6,317 bases of DNA, taken from Propionibacteriaceae bacterium UBA4569. GTDB taxonomy: Bacteria; Actinomycetota; Actinomycetes; Propionibacteriales; Propionibacteriaceae. The DNA is taken from the NCBI GenBank assembly GCA_002387005.1, contig DGKN01000233.1, positions 2,711-9,027 on the forward strand, in the 5' to 3' direction. Shown here one piece after another: positions 1 through 6,063 of the stretch (its first letter is position 1; each line of letters begins with the position of its first letter). The translations under genes were made by a program, and so were the position numbers. A model generated the notes under the pieces. It saw nothing but the letters and a program-made list of their open reading frames with translations, made no database searches and had not been told where the DNA came from.

Positions 1-331
1 TGGCGACCTTCCCGTCGCGCAGCACCGACAGCACCCCGGTGCGCTGGGTGAAGACGACGGCGTCGTCGACGAAGACGAGGTCCCAGGGGTACTCCAGACC
101 GGAGGCGGCCGTCTCGACCGAGAGCTTCGGGATCGCGGTGGAAGCGGCGGTTGGGGTCGCCGTAGCTGAGCCAACCGTCGCGGACGTGGCGGAACCCGCA
201 ACAGTCGGGCTGGCGGACGGGATGGATGACCTGGTCGTCGAGTCTCGCGTCGTGTTGCCACCTGAGTCGCTGCAGGCAGCCAGCACGGCGAGCGCGCCGG
301 AACCGATCAGGGTGCGTCGGGTGATGTCCAT
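1..331 (-). CDS. Lipoprotein with N-terminus of a glucose/sorbosone dehydrogenase-like domain (3' end beyond window)
   Basis: The 110 visible residues start at the ATG on the minus strand (331-329); no in-frame start lies closer upstream. Residues 1-20 form a lipoprotein signal: twin arginine at 5-6 (TRRTLI), hydrophobic stretch 8-18 and lipobox L17-A18-A19-C20. Cys20 should be lipidated and anchor the protein outside the membrane; the RR pair makes Tat export possible. Residues 21-67 are a Ser/Thr/Ala/Gly/Pro-rich linker. From about residue 69 the motif GLEYPWDLVFVDD, followed by TQRTGVLSVLRDGKVA, matches the first blade of the Glucose/Sorbosone dehydrogenase family (PQQ-dependent soluble aldose dehydrogenase-like beta-propellers; typically 'GL..PWgl.F..DG.llvteR.G.v.v'). 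The remaining blades and catalytic residues lie outside the window, so enzyme activity cannot be judged. It follows lysA by 40 nt on the same strand and may be co-transcribed, although a TANNNT box near its ATG allows its own transcript. The lipoprotein call is firm; the domain call rests on about 40 residues. Confidence 0.75.
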   Translation of the reverse strand, partial: MDITRRTLIGSGALAVLAACSDSGGNTTRDSTTRSSIPSASPTVAGSATSATVGSATATPTAASTAIPKLSVETAASGLEYPWDLVFVDDAVVFTQRTGVLSVLRDGKVA

Positions 332-336
332 GCACC

Positions 337-342
337 ACGCTA
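337..342 (-). promoter_or_regulatory. Possible -10 box (TAGCGT) for the lipoprotein gene
   Basis: On the minus strand TAGCGT fits the actinobacterial TANNNT -10 pattern and ends 5 nt before the ATG at 331. The 40 nt between lysA and this ATG contain no good Shine-Dalgarno sequence. Together these suggest a leaderless or near-leaderless start inside the lysA-lipoprotein gap. The 5-nt spacing is shorter than the usual 6-7 nt and no -35 match is visible, so this is tentative. Confidence 0.3.
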
Positions 343-371
343 ACCCGGCAGGCCAGCGCAGGGTCGATGGC

Positions 372-1664
372 TCAGAAACCAACCTCGCGGGCGAACAGGT
401 CGTCGTAGGTCTCCCGGCGGGTCATCAGCGTCGCCGTGCCGTCCTCGACGAAAACCACCGCGGGCCGGGCGACCATGTTGTAGTTGCTGGCCATCGTGTA
501 GCCGTAGGCGCCAGTGACCGGCGTGCACACCACGTCCCCAACCTTCAGCGACTCCGGCAGGAAGGCGCGGGGGACGACGATGTCGCCGCTCTCGCAGTGC
601 CGGCCGACCACCTGCGCCGCGACGGGACGCTCGGCCTGCGGGTCGTTCACGCTGAAGGCCTCATAACCGGAGTCGTAGAGCATCGGACGCGGGTTGTCGC
701 TCATGCCGCCGTCAACCGCGGCAAAGGTGCGATCTCCCTTCGTCTGCAGCGAACCCAGCGTGTACAACGTCAAGCCAGCCTGGGCGACCATCGAGCGTCC
801 GGGCTCGGCCAGCAGCGTGACGCCGGGCAGGGTCTCGCGGCCCCAGGCCAGGATGGCCTGCGCCCAGTCGGCGAAGCTCGGGCACTCGTCCTGGTTCAGG
901 TAGCGCACGCCCAGGCCGCCGCCGACGATCAGCACCTCGGGGGAGTACTGGCGCACCATTGGCGCCACCGTGTCCAAGGCCTCGATGAAGTTCTCGATCT
1001 GCAGCACGAAGGAGCCGATGTGCAGGTGGATGCCCTTGAAGCGCAGCAGTTCGTGGTCGCGGATCCGCTCAATGGCGCGGGCAGCGTCGTCGGTCCAGGT
1101 CGGGAAACCGAATTTGGAGTCGCGATTGCCGGTGGAGATGAACTCGTGGGTGTGCACCTCGATGCCCGGGTTGATGCGCACCAACAGGTCGACGCCTTGG
1201 CCGAGTTCGGCGGCGAGGGTCTCGAGCCGGTCCAGCTCGTCGAAGTTGTCGACGACGATCCACTGCACGCCCTCGACCACGGCGCGGCGCAGTTCGTCGG
1301 GCTGCTTGTTGTTGCCGTGCATCACCAGGCGGGAGGCATCGACGCCGGCACGGCGGACGCACTCGTACTCACCGCCGGTGGAGACGTCGAAGCTGATCCC
1401 GGTCTCGGACGCCAGCTTGGCCAAGCCCGGGGTCAGGAAGGCCTTGGTCGCGTAGGCGACGCCTGGCCCGAAGTGCTCGACCGCCTCGGTGAAGTGGTTG
1501 CGCAGCTCAGCGGCGTCGTAGACGAACAGCGGCGTGCCGAACTCCTCGGCCACCTCCAGCAGGTCGCACCCGCCGACGCTGATCCGGCCGTCGACCACCT
1601 TCGCGCTGGCCGGCAGCAGCGACAGGTCGACGGGGTCGGTCTCGGTGAGGGCATTGGCGCACAT
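372..1664 (-). CDS. lysA: Diaminopimelate decarboxylase
   Basis: This 430-residue PLP enzyme decarboxylates meso-diaminopimelate to L-lysine in the cytoplasm, the last step of the DAP pathway. It is a fold-III (alanine racemase-like) decarboxylase. An N-terminal TIM barrel carries the PLP lysine in AYATKAF (Lys74). HLHIGS (213-218) and the glycine loop GGGLG (248-252) bind the cofactor phosphate, and EPGRS (287-291) sits at its usual place. The C-terminal beta domain has the active-site HCESGD (Cys357 to Asp361) and GAYGY (385-389), which complete the dimer active site. Length is normal and the C-terminus is intact. The chosen ATG at 1664 has a -10-like TAATCT 8 nt upstream and no Shine-Dalgarno sequence, suggesting leaderless translation; an in-frame ATG at 1700 would add 12 residues (MPPRLGRLILRT) but would overlap the divergent start. 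It is not next to argS, hom or thrC within this window. The lipoprotein gene follows after 40 nt. Confidence 0.96.
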   Translation of the reverse strand: MCANALTETDPVDLSLLPASAKVVDGRISVGGCDLLEVAEEFGTPLFVYDAAELRNHFTEAVEHFGPGVAYATKAFLTPGLAKLASETGISFDVSTGGEYECVRRAGVDASRLVMHGNNKQPDELRRAVVEGVQWIVVDNFDELDRLETLAAELGQGVDLLVRINPGIEVHTHEFISTGNRDSKFGFPTWTDDAARAIERIRDHELLRFKGIHLHIGSFVLQIENFIEALDTVAPMVRQYSPEVLIVGGGLGVRYLNQDECPSFADWAQAILAWGRETLPGVTLLAEPGRSMVAQAGLTLYTLGSLQTKGDRTFAAVDGGMSDNPRPMLYDSGYEAFSVNDPQAERPVAAQVVGRHCESGDIVVPRAFLPESLKVGDVVCTPVTGAYGYTMASNYNMVARPAVVFVEDGTATLMTRRETYDDLFAREVGF

Positions 1665-1672
1665 GGTGCGCA

Positions 1673-1678
1673 AGATTA
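1673..1678 (-). promoter_or_regulatory. Predicted -10 box (TAATCT) for leaderless lysA
   Basis: On the minus strand TAATCT fits TANNNT, close to TATAAT, and ends 8 nt before the lysA ATG. The region upstream of that ATG has no Shine-Dalgarno match near the start. No -35 hexamer is recognisable at 16-18 nt spacing, which is common for actinobacterial promoters. Its core region overlaps that of the opposing promoter at 1686-1691. Confidence 0.45.
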
Positions 1679-1685
1679 GTCGTCC

Positions 1686-1691
1686 TAGTCT
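1686..1691 (+). promoter_or_regulatory. Predicted -10 box (TAGTCT) for the leaderless DUF1992 gene
   Basis: TAGTCT fits TANNNT and ends 7 nt before the ATG at 1699, the spacing expected when the start codon's A is the transcription start. The only purine-rich stretch before the ATG (GGGTGG, 1692-1697) is too close to act as a normal Shine-Dalgarno sequence. No -35 match is visible. The -35 zone would fall on the first codon of lysA. Confidence 0.45.
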
Positions 1692-1698
1692 GGGTGGC

Positions 1699-2091
1699 AT
1701 GGGGGAATACCAGCGTCCGGTCTTCGAGAACTGGATCGACCGACAGGTGCGAGAGGCCACGGAACGTGGCGAGTTCGACGCCGCCCGGGGCAAGCCGCTG
1801 CCCGACCTCGGCCGACCCGAGGACACCGATTGGTGGGCCAACCGGAAAATGCGCGACGAGGGCCTCACCGCGGTGTTGCCGGGGCCCTTGGCCGTGCGGC
1901 GCGAGAAGCAGGACATTCTCACCACCCTGGACCAGGTGCGCAGCGAGGAGACCGCCCGCGCGATCGTCGAGGACCTCAACGCCCGGATCAAGCAGTCGAA
2001 CATCACCCGTTGGCAGGGTCCTGCGATCATCACCGGCCAGTTGGACGTCGAGGAAACCCTCGCGCTCTGGCGATCGCGTCGAGAACGATAG
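1699..2091 (+). CDS. DUF1992 / DnaJ homologue subfamily C member 28 conserved-domain protein
   Basis: A 130-residue soluble, charged protein with no signal peptide or membrane segment. It matches the DUF1992 family (DnaJC28 conserved domain). The signature is FENWIDRQVREATERGEFD (9-27) followed by a GKPLPDL-type segment (31-37). A second conserved half comprises DWWANRKMRDEG (44-55), LPGPLAVRREK (60-70) and a helical C-terminus with IVEDLNARIKQSN (89-101). The usual 'LPGxGKPL' appears here as AARGKPL. Despite the family name there is no J domain. The ATG at 1699 puts the conserved block at the expected N-terminal position. An in-frame ATG at 1663 would add 12 residues encoded across the divergent promoters and the start of lysA, and is less likely. 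The stop is 9 nt before purF, so some purF transcript may read through from here. The molecular role of the family is not established as far as I know, and I infer none. Confidence 0.88.
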   Translation: MGEYQRPVFENWIDRQVREATERGEFDAARGKPLPDLGRPEDTDWWANRKMRDEGLTAVLPGPLAVRREKQDILTTLDQVRSEETARAIVEDLNARIKQSNITRWQGPAIITGQLDVEETLALWRSRRER

Positions 2092-2094
2092 GCT
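2089..2094 (+). promoter_or_regulatory. Predicted -10 box (TAGGCT) for leaderless purF
   Basis: TAGGCT fits TANNNT and ends 6 nt before the purF GTG at 2101. Its first three bases are the stop codon of the upstream DUF1992 gene, and that TAG is also in frame with purF, so no longer purF start exists. The 9-nt gap (GGCTGACCC) holds no Shine-Dalgarno sequence. A weak -35 candidate, CTGGCG at 2068-2073, matches TTGACA poorly and I do not count it. Confidence 0.5.
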
Positions 2095-2100
2095 GACCCG

Positions 2101-3585
2101 GTGCCGCTTCGACCCGATGGTCTGCTGACCCACGAACTCAACCCTGACGACCCGCGCCCCCAGGACCACTGCGGTGTGTTCGGTGTCTGGGCCCCCGGGG
2201 AGGAGGCGAGCAAGCTCACCTACTTCGGCCTGTTCGCCCTGCAGCACCGCGGCCAGGAATCGGCCGGCATCGCCGTGAGTGACGGCAACCGGATCATGGT
2301 CTTCAAGGACATGGGTCTGGTCAGCCAGGTCTTCGACGAGGCGACGCTGACGGCCCTCAAGGGCGACGTCGCGGTCGGCCACACCCGCTACTCGACCACC
2401 GGTGCCAGCACCTGGGGCAATGCCCAGCCCACCTTCCGTCCCTTCCAGGGCGGCGGTCTGGCACTGTGCCACAACGGCAACCTGACCAACACCGACGAGC
2501 TCGAGGTGCTGCTCGCCGAGCGGATGCCGGACGAGAAGGTGCCGCACAAGGCGCGGATGGACTCCTCCTCCGACACCGCCATCCTCACCGCCCTGTTGGC
2601 CTCCGACCCTGACCTGGGGCTCGAGGCCGCGGCGATGCAGACCCTGCCCCTGCTGCGAGGCGCGTTCTGCCTGACCTTCATGGACGAGCGGACGCTGTAC
2701 GCCGCCCGCGACGCGCAGGGCATCCGTCCGCTGGCGATCGGGCAGCTGCCCGGGGGCGGCTGGGTGGTCGCCTCGGAGACCGCGGCGCTGGACATCGTCG
2801 GTGCCACCTTCGTCCGCGACGTCGAGCCCGGCGAACTGGTCGTCCTGGACGGCAACGGCATCCGCAGCCGACGCTTCGCCAAGGCGAAGCCGAAGCATTG
2901 CCTGTTCGAGTACGTCTATCTCTCCCGGCCCGACACGGTGCTCAACGAGCGCCGGATCCACAACGTCCGCGTCAAGATCGGCAAGCTGCTGGCCAAGGAG
3001 TGCCCGATCGAGGCCGACCTGGTGATCCCGACGCCGGAGTCGGGCATCCCGGCCGCGATCGGTTTCGCCGCCGGGTCCCAGATCCCCTACGGCCAGGGTC
3101 TGGTGCGCAATGCCTACGTCGGGCGCACCTTCATCCAGCCGTCCAATGGGATGCGGCAGATGGGCATCCGGATGAAACTGAACCCGCTGCCCAGCGTGGT
3201 CGGTGGCAAGCGGATCGTCGTCGTGGACGACTCGATCGTGCGCGGCAACACCCAGCGCCAGGTCGTGGCAATGCTGCGCCAGGCCGGCGCGAAGGAGGTG
3301 CACGTGCGCATCTCCGCCCCGCCGGTGGAGTGGCCGTGCTTCTACGGCATCGACTTCGCCACCCGCGACGAGCTGATCGCGCCGAACATGTCCATTCCCG
3401 AGATCGCGAAGGCCATCGGGGCTGACTCGCTCGGCCACATCAGCCTGGACGGGCTGATCAAGGCCACCCACGTGCCGAAGAACGACCTGTGCCGCGCCTG
3501 CTTCGACGGCGTGTACCCGGTCGGCAAGAAGGATCTACCGCTGGCAGAGTTGAAGAGCACATCCGTGCAGAAGAAGGGGAAGTGA
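2101..3585 (+). CDS. purF: Amidophosphoribosyltransferase (glutamine PRPP amidotransferase)
   Basis: This 494-residue enzyme makes 5-phosphoribosylamine from PRPP and glutamine, the committed first step of de novo purine synthesis. The N-terminal class II (Ntn) glutaminase domain has its nucleophile in HCGVFG (Cys24), so a 23-residue propeptide must be removed to expose Cys as residue 1. Other glutaminase landmarks are LQHRGQESAGIA, GHTRYSTTG and CHNGNLTN. The C-terminal phosphoribosyltransferase domain has the PRPP loop VVVDDSIVRGNT (373-384). All four cysteines equivalent to the [4Fe-4S] ligands of the Bacillus subtilis-type enzyme are present: Cys267 (KHCLFEY), Cys413 (PCFYGID), Cys464 and Cys467 (LCRAC). 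The start is GTG 2101: a TAG lies in frame 12 nt upstream, and no ATG, GTG or TTG follows before Cys24. A -10-like TAGGCT 6 nt upstream suggests leaderless expression. The stop overlaps purM by one base. No frameshift or missing key residue is seen. Confidence 0.97.
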   Translation: MPLRPDGLLTHELNPDDPRPQDHCGVFGVWAPGEEASKLTYFGLFALQHRGQESAGIAVSDGNRIMVFKDMGLVSQVFDEATLTALKGDVAVGHTRYSTTGASTWGNAQPTFRPFQGGGLALCHNGNLTNTDELEVLLAERMPDEKVPHKARMDSSSDTAILTALLASDPDLGLEAAAMQTLPLLRGAFCLTFMDERTLYAARDAQGIRPLAIGQLPGGGWVVASETAALDIVGATFVRDVEPGELVVLDGNGIRSRRFAKAKPKHCLFEYVYLSRPDTVLNERRIHNVRVKIGKLLAKECPIEADLVIPTPESGIPAAIGFAAGSQIPYGQGLVRNAYVGRTFIQPSNGMRQMGIRMKLNPLPSVVGGKRIVVVDDSIVRGNTQRQVVAMLRQAGAKEVHVRISAPPVEWPCFYGIDFATRDELIAPNMSIPEIAKAIGADSLGHISLDGLIKATHVPKNDLCRACFDGVYPVGKKDLPLAELKSTSVQKKGK

Positions 3586-4658
3586 TGAGCCAGTCCGCCT
3601 ACGCACAGGCCGGGGTCGACATCGAGGCCGGAGACCGCGCCGTCGAGCTGATGAAGGCCCACGTCGCCCGGACCCGTCGCCCCGAGGTGCTCGGAGGCCT
3701 GGGTGGTTTCGCCGGCTTCTTCGACGCGTCGGCCTTCAAGAGCTACCGCCACCCCGTGCTGGCCACCTCCACCGACGGCGTCGGCACCAAGGTTGCCATC
3801 GCGCAGGCGATGGACGTCCACGACACCATCGGCTTCGACCTGCTCGGCATGCTGGTCGACGACCTGGTCGTCTCCGGCGCCGAACCGCTGTTCGTCACTG
3901 ACTACATCGCCTGCGGCAGGGTCGTCCCCGAGCGCATCGCCGCCATCGTCAAGGGGATCGCGGCGGCATGTGAGACTGCCGGCTGCGCGCTGCTGGGCGG
4001 AGAGACCGCGGAGCACCCGGGCCTTCTGGAGTCGGACGAGTACGACATCGCCGGCGCCACCACCGGCGTCGTCGAGCGGGACGAGATCCTGGGCGCCGAG
4101 CGGATCGAGGCCGGTGACGTGGTGCTCGCGATGGCCAGCTCCGGCCTGCACTCCAATGGCTACTCCCTGGTGCGCCACGTGCTGTTGCACCAGGCCAAGA
4201 TGTCGCTGGAGGGCCACGTTGACGAGCTCGGACGCACGTTGGGCGAGGAACTGCTCGTCCCCACGCACGTCTACGCCAAGGACGTGCTGGAGATGATCGC
4301 CGCCACCAAGCACGCTGCGGGCATCCACGCCATGAGCCACATCACCGGCGGCGGCCTGGCGAACAACCTGGCCCGCGTGGTTCCCGACCACCTCGGCGTC
4401 ACCATCGACCGGTCTACGTGGACCCCGCCCGCCATATTCCAGCTGGTGCAGCAGGTCGGGCAGGTCTCCCAGGCCGACATTGAGGCGACGCTGAACCAGG
4501 GCGTGGGCATGGTGGCGATCCTTCCGGAGGACTCCGTCGAGGCTGCCCAGCAGGTGCTCTCTGCCCGTGGCGTCGAGTCCTGGCTGGCGGGCCAGGTCGG
4601 TGATTCAACGGCTGAGCACGCGCGGGTCACCATGGTCGGCGAACACCCGCGCGCCTGA
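3585..4658 (+). CDS. purM: Phosphoribosylformylglycinamidine cyclo-ligase (AIR synthase)
   Basis: This 357-residue cytoplasmic enzyme closes FGAM to 5-aminoimidazole ribonucleotide using ATP, the fifth step of purine synthesis; the family works as a dimer. Family motifs in order are STDGVGTK (62-69, ATP-binding glycine-rich strand), GFDLLGMLVDDLVVSGAEPL (83-102), LGGETAEHPGLL (137-148), YDIAGATTGVVER (153-165), ASSGLHSNGYSLVR (184-197), HITGGGLANNLARVVP (252-267) and NQGVGMV (304-310). Length is typical. The ATG at 3585 shares its A with the purF stop (TGATG), implying translational coupling. A Shine-Dalgarno-like AAGGGGA at 3574-3580 lies 4 nt before it, in contrast to the start-proximal -10 boxes of the genes upstream. 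Longer in-frame starts inside purF (for example from 3489) would add residues read from the wrong purF frame and are rejected. No clear terminator follows the stop. Confidence 0.97.
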   Translation: MSQSAYAQAGVDIEAGDRAVELMKAHVARTRRPEVLGGLGGFAGFFDASAFKSYRHPVLATSTDGVGTKVAIAQAMDVHDTIGFDLLGMLVDDLVVSGAEPLFVTDYIACGRVVPERIAAIVKGIAAACETAGCALLGGETAEHPGLLESDEYDIAGATTGVVERDEILGAERIEAGDVVLAMASSGLHSNGYSLVRHVLLHQAKMSLEGHVDELGRTLGEELLVPTHVYAKDVLEMIAATKHAAGIHAMSHITGGGLANNLARVVPDHLGVTIDRSTWTPPAIFQLVQQVGQVSQADIEATLNQGVGMVAILPEDSVEAAQQVLSARGVESWLAGQVGDSTAEHARVTMVGEHPRA

Positions 4659-4671
4659 ACGGTTCCTCGCT

Positions 4672-4700
4672 TTGAGCGGCGCTCGGGTAACCGGTAGCCT
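4672..4700 (+). promoter_or_regulatory. Sigma-70-type promoter for the DUF3073-hydrolase pair
   Basis: TTGAGC (4672-4677) and TAGCCT (4695-4700) are separated by exactly 17 nt, a good housekeeping-sigma arrangement in this GC-rich setting. Transcription would start near 4706-4708, leaving a 5' UTR of roughly 66 nt before the ATG at 4773. It lies in the 114-bp gap after purM, so the downstream genes can be expressed independently of purFM. This is the only promoter in the window with both hexamers recognisable. Confidence 0.55.
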
Positions 4701-4725
4701 GTCTCCCACGACAGTTTGATCACAT

Positions 4726-4737
4726 TTGCCGCGGCAA
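4726..4737. repeat. 12-bp perfect palindrome in the DUF3073 leader
   Basis: TTGCCGCGGCAA reads identically on both strands. It lies about 19-30 nt downstream of the predicted transcription start and before the Shine-Dalgarno-like GAGGGGG (4756-4762). It could be an operator for a dimeric regulator or a short hairpin in the leader RNA, though as RNA it leaves no free loop without breaking central pairs. The symmetry is plain; its function is a guess. Confidence 0.4.
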
Positions 4738-4772
4738 TGCCGCGAGGGACAGAGCGAGGGGGTCGACCCGAT

Positions 4773-5000
4773 ATGGGGCGCGGCCGGCAGAAGGCGAAGC
4801 AGACCAAGGTGGCACGGGAATTGAAGTACCGTCCCGTGAGCACCGATTTCTCGTCACTTGAGCGTGAGCTTCGGGGGCCCGGCGGTTACGTGGAGCGGGT
4901 GGAGGAGATTCCCGACCAGTACGCCGATCTCGCCGAGGCATACAGCGAGGACGTCGAAGGCAACTTCGACAACGATGATGAGGACGAACGCCGAGCCTGA
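4773..5000 (+). CDS. DUF3073 family protein
   Basis: This 75-residue protein has the hallmark DUF3073 N-terminus MGRGRQKAKQTKVARELKY, then VSTDFSSLERELRG (22-35) and a very acidic tail (EDVEGNFDNDDEDE, 59-72). The first 20 residues are strongly basic and the last 30 strongly acidic, giving marked charge polarity. There is no signal peptide, membrane segment or catalytic motif. The ATG at 4773 is chosen because the family motif begins exactly there and GAGGGGG lies 10 nt upstream; the in-frame ATG at 4737 would add non-conserved residues. The gene sits just after purM, a location I recall for this family in other actinobacteria. Its function is unknown to me; the basic head suggests nucleic-acid contact only as speculation. 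The 3' end overlaps the hydrolase gene. Confidence 0.88.
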   Translation: MGRGRQKAKQTKVARELKYRPVSTDFSSLERELRGPGGYVERVEEIPDQYADLAEAYSEDVEGNFDNDDEDERRA

Positions 5001-5949
5001 GTGGGTGCCTGACCGGCTCCTGTCGGGTTACGAGACCACCACTCTCCCTCTGGACGGCGCAGAGCCCGCTGCGGGTGAACCCGACGACGCACCACTGGTC
5101 GGCACGCTGTTGAGGCGCGATGCCCCTTCTCGGCCGGGAGCGGTCGTGTATCTGCATGGCTGGAATGACTACTTCTTCCACCCCCATGTCGGTGACTTCT
5201 TCGACGGGCTCGATCGCGACTTCTACGCAATCGAGCTACGTCGTTACGGACGATCCTTGGCTCCGGGGCAGTACAAGGGCTTCATCTCCGACCTGAGCGA
5301 TTACTTCGCCGAGCTGGACGCTGCGATGGAGATCGTTGCGGCCCATCATGACGAGGTCGTCCTGATGGGACACTCCACTGGCGGTCTGGTCGCCTCCTTG
5401 TGGGTTGCCGAACGCCCCGGTCGGGTGAAGGCGCTGGTGCTGAACTCCCCGTGGATCGACTTGGGCGGTTCCATGCTGATGCAGGCGGCCACCAGAAGCG
5501 TCCTGCAGCGGTGGGCGTCGTCGCGGCCCAGCTCGCTGCTCCCGCTGCCCAACAATGGCTTCTACGTTCGCACGCTCGACGTCGCCCAAGATGGTGAGTG
5601 GACGATGGAGCCGGAGTGGAAGAACGCCACCGACTTCAGCCCGCGTGCCGCCTGGCTCGCGGCGATCCTGGCTGGCCACGCGAAGGTCAAGGCCGGGCTG
5701 GGCATCGAGGTGCCGGTGCTGGTGATGGCGAGTGCCCGCAGCGACTTCCGCCGGGACTGGGACGAGGCGCTGCGCACCGTCGACATCGTGCTGGACGTCG
5801 ACAAGATGGCCGCCCGTGCCGTGCGCCTGGGTTCCTGCGTGACGGTGGTGCGTATCACGGACGGCATCCATGACCTCACACTCAGCGCGCCTGAGGTTCG
5901 CGCCCGCGTCTTCGCAGAGCTGGAGCGTTGGATTGGCGCCTACGCCTGA
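4975..5949 (+). CDS. Alpha/beta hydrolase (serine aminopeptidase S33 / lysophospholipase-like)
   Basis: A 324-residue cytoplasmic alpha/beta-hydrolase-fold enzyme. The oxyanion-hole region is VVYLHGWNDYF (57-67). The nucleophile elbow MGHSTGG has Ser134 in a GxSxG motif. The catalytic His is probably His299 (DGIHDL), and the acid is one of Asp257 (SARSD), Asp270 or Asp274 (VDIVLDVDKM). The stretch DFYAIELRRYGRSLAPGQ (82-99) and VLNSPWIDL (155-163) fit a common actinobacterial family annotated only as alpha/beta hydrolase or Hydrolase_4; the substrate cannot be deduced. The start is uncertain: tandem ATGs at 4975 and 4978 lie inside the end of DUF3073 (overlap 23-26 bp), and a GTG at 5005 would leave the hydrolase fold intact. 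None has a well-placed Shine-Dalgarno sequence, so translational coupling to DUF3073 is likely. It converges with the tRNA genes on the hairpin at 6064-6105. The 114 bp between its stop and that hairpin hold nothing I can identify. Confidence 0.88.
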   Translation: MMRTNAEPEWVPDRLLSGYETTTLPLDGAEPAAGEPDDAPLVGTLLRRDAPSRPGAVVYLHGWNDYFFHPHVGDFFDGLDRDFYAIELRRYGRSLAPGQYKGFISDLSDYFAELDAAMEIVAAHHDEVVLMGHSTGGLVASLWVAERPGRVKALVLNSPWIDLGGSMLMQAATRSVLQRWASSRPSSLLPLPNNGFYVRTLDVAQDGEWTMEPEWKNATDFSPRAAWLAAILAGHAKVKAGLGIEVPVLVMASARSDFRRDWDEALRTVDIVLDVDKMAARAVRLGSCVTVVRITDGIHDLTLSAPEVRARVFAELERWIGAYA

Positions 5950-6063
5950 TCCCGAGCGATCCCCGGGCACGCTTGCCGAGCGACCGAAGCGCGGCCCCGA
6001 TCGATCCAGCCACGGTCACGGTGCGACCTGGCCCCGAAACCCGAGCCCGTCGGAGGGGAGAAG

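Noticed and set aside
39..1679. 546-codon open frame on the plus strand opposite lysA
   Set aside because: It is antisense to a clear lysA with all active-site motifs. The long open frame is a by-product of GC-rich codons; its translation is low-complexity, rich in Val, Ala, Gly, Asp and His, with no family resemblance.
1665..2219. N-terminal extension of LysA by up to about 185 residues
   Set aside because: The extended part is read antisense through DUF1992 and the start of purF. The LysA family begins near the chosen ATG and total length is normal without it.
1507..3471. 654-codon open frame on the minus strand opposite purF and DUF1992
   Set aside because: Same antisense artefact: it covers a verified purF and has repetitive Gly/Arg/Gln/Asp/His composition without domains.
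3342..4391. 349-codon open frame on the minus strand opposite purM
   Set aside because: It is antisense to a complete purM and its translation shows no recognisable motif.
4674..4684. GAGC-GGC-GCTC as a purM terminator
   Set aside because: The stem is only 4 bp with a 3-nt loop, has no T-run, and overlaps the -35 box of the better-supported promoter.
5966..5977. Small hairpin GGCA-CGCT-TGCC after the hydrolase stop
   Set aside because: The 4-bp stem lacks a T-run and is expected by chance in GC-rich sequence; the hairpin at 6064-6105 is far stronger.
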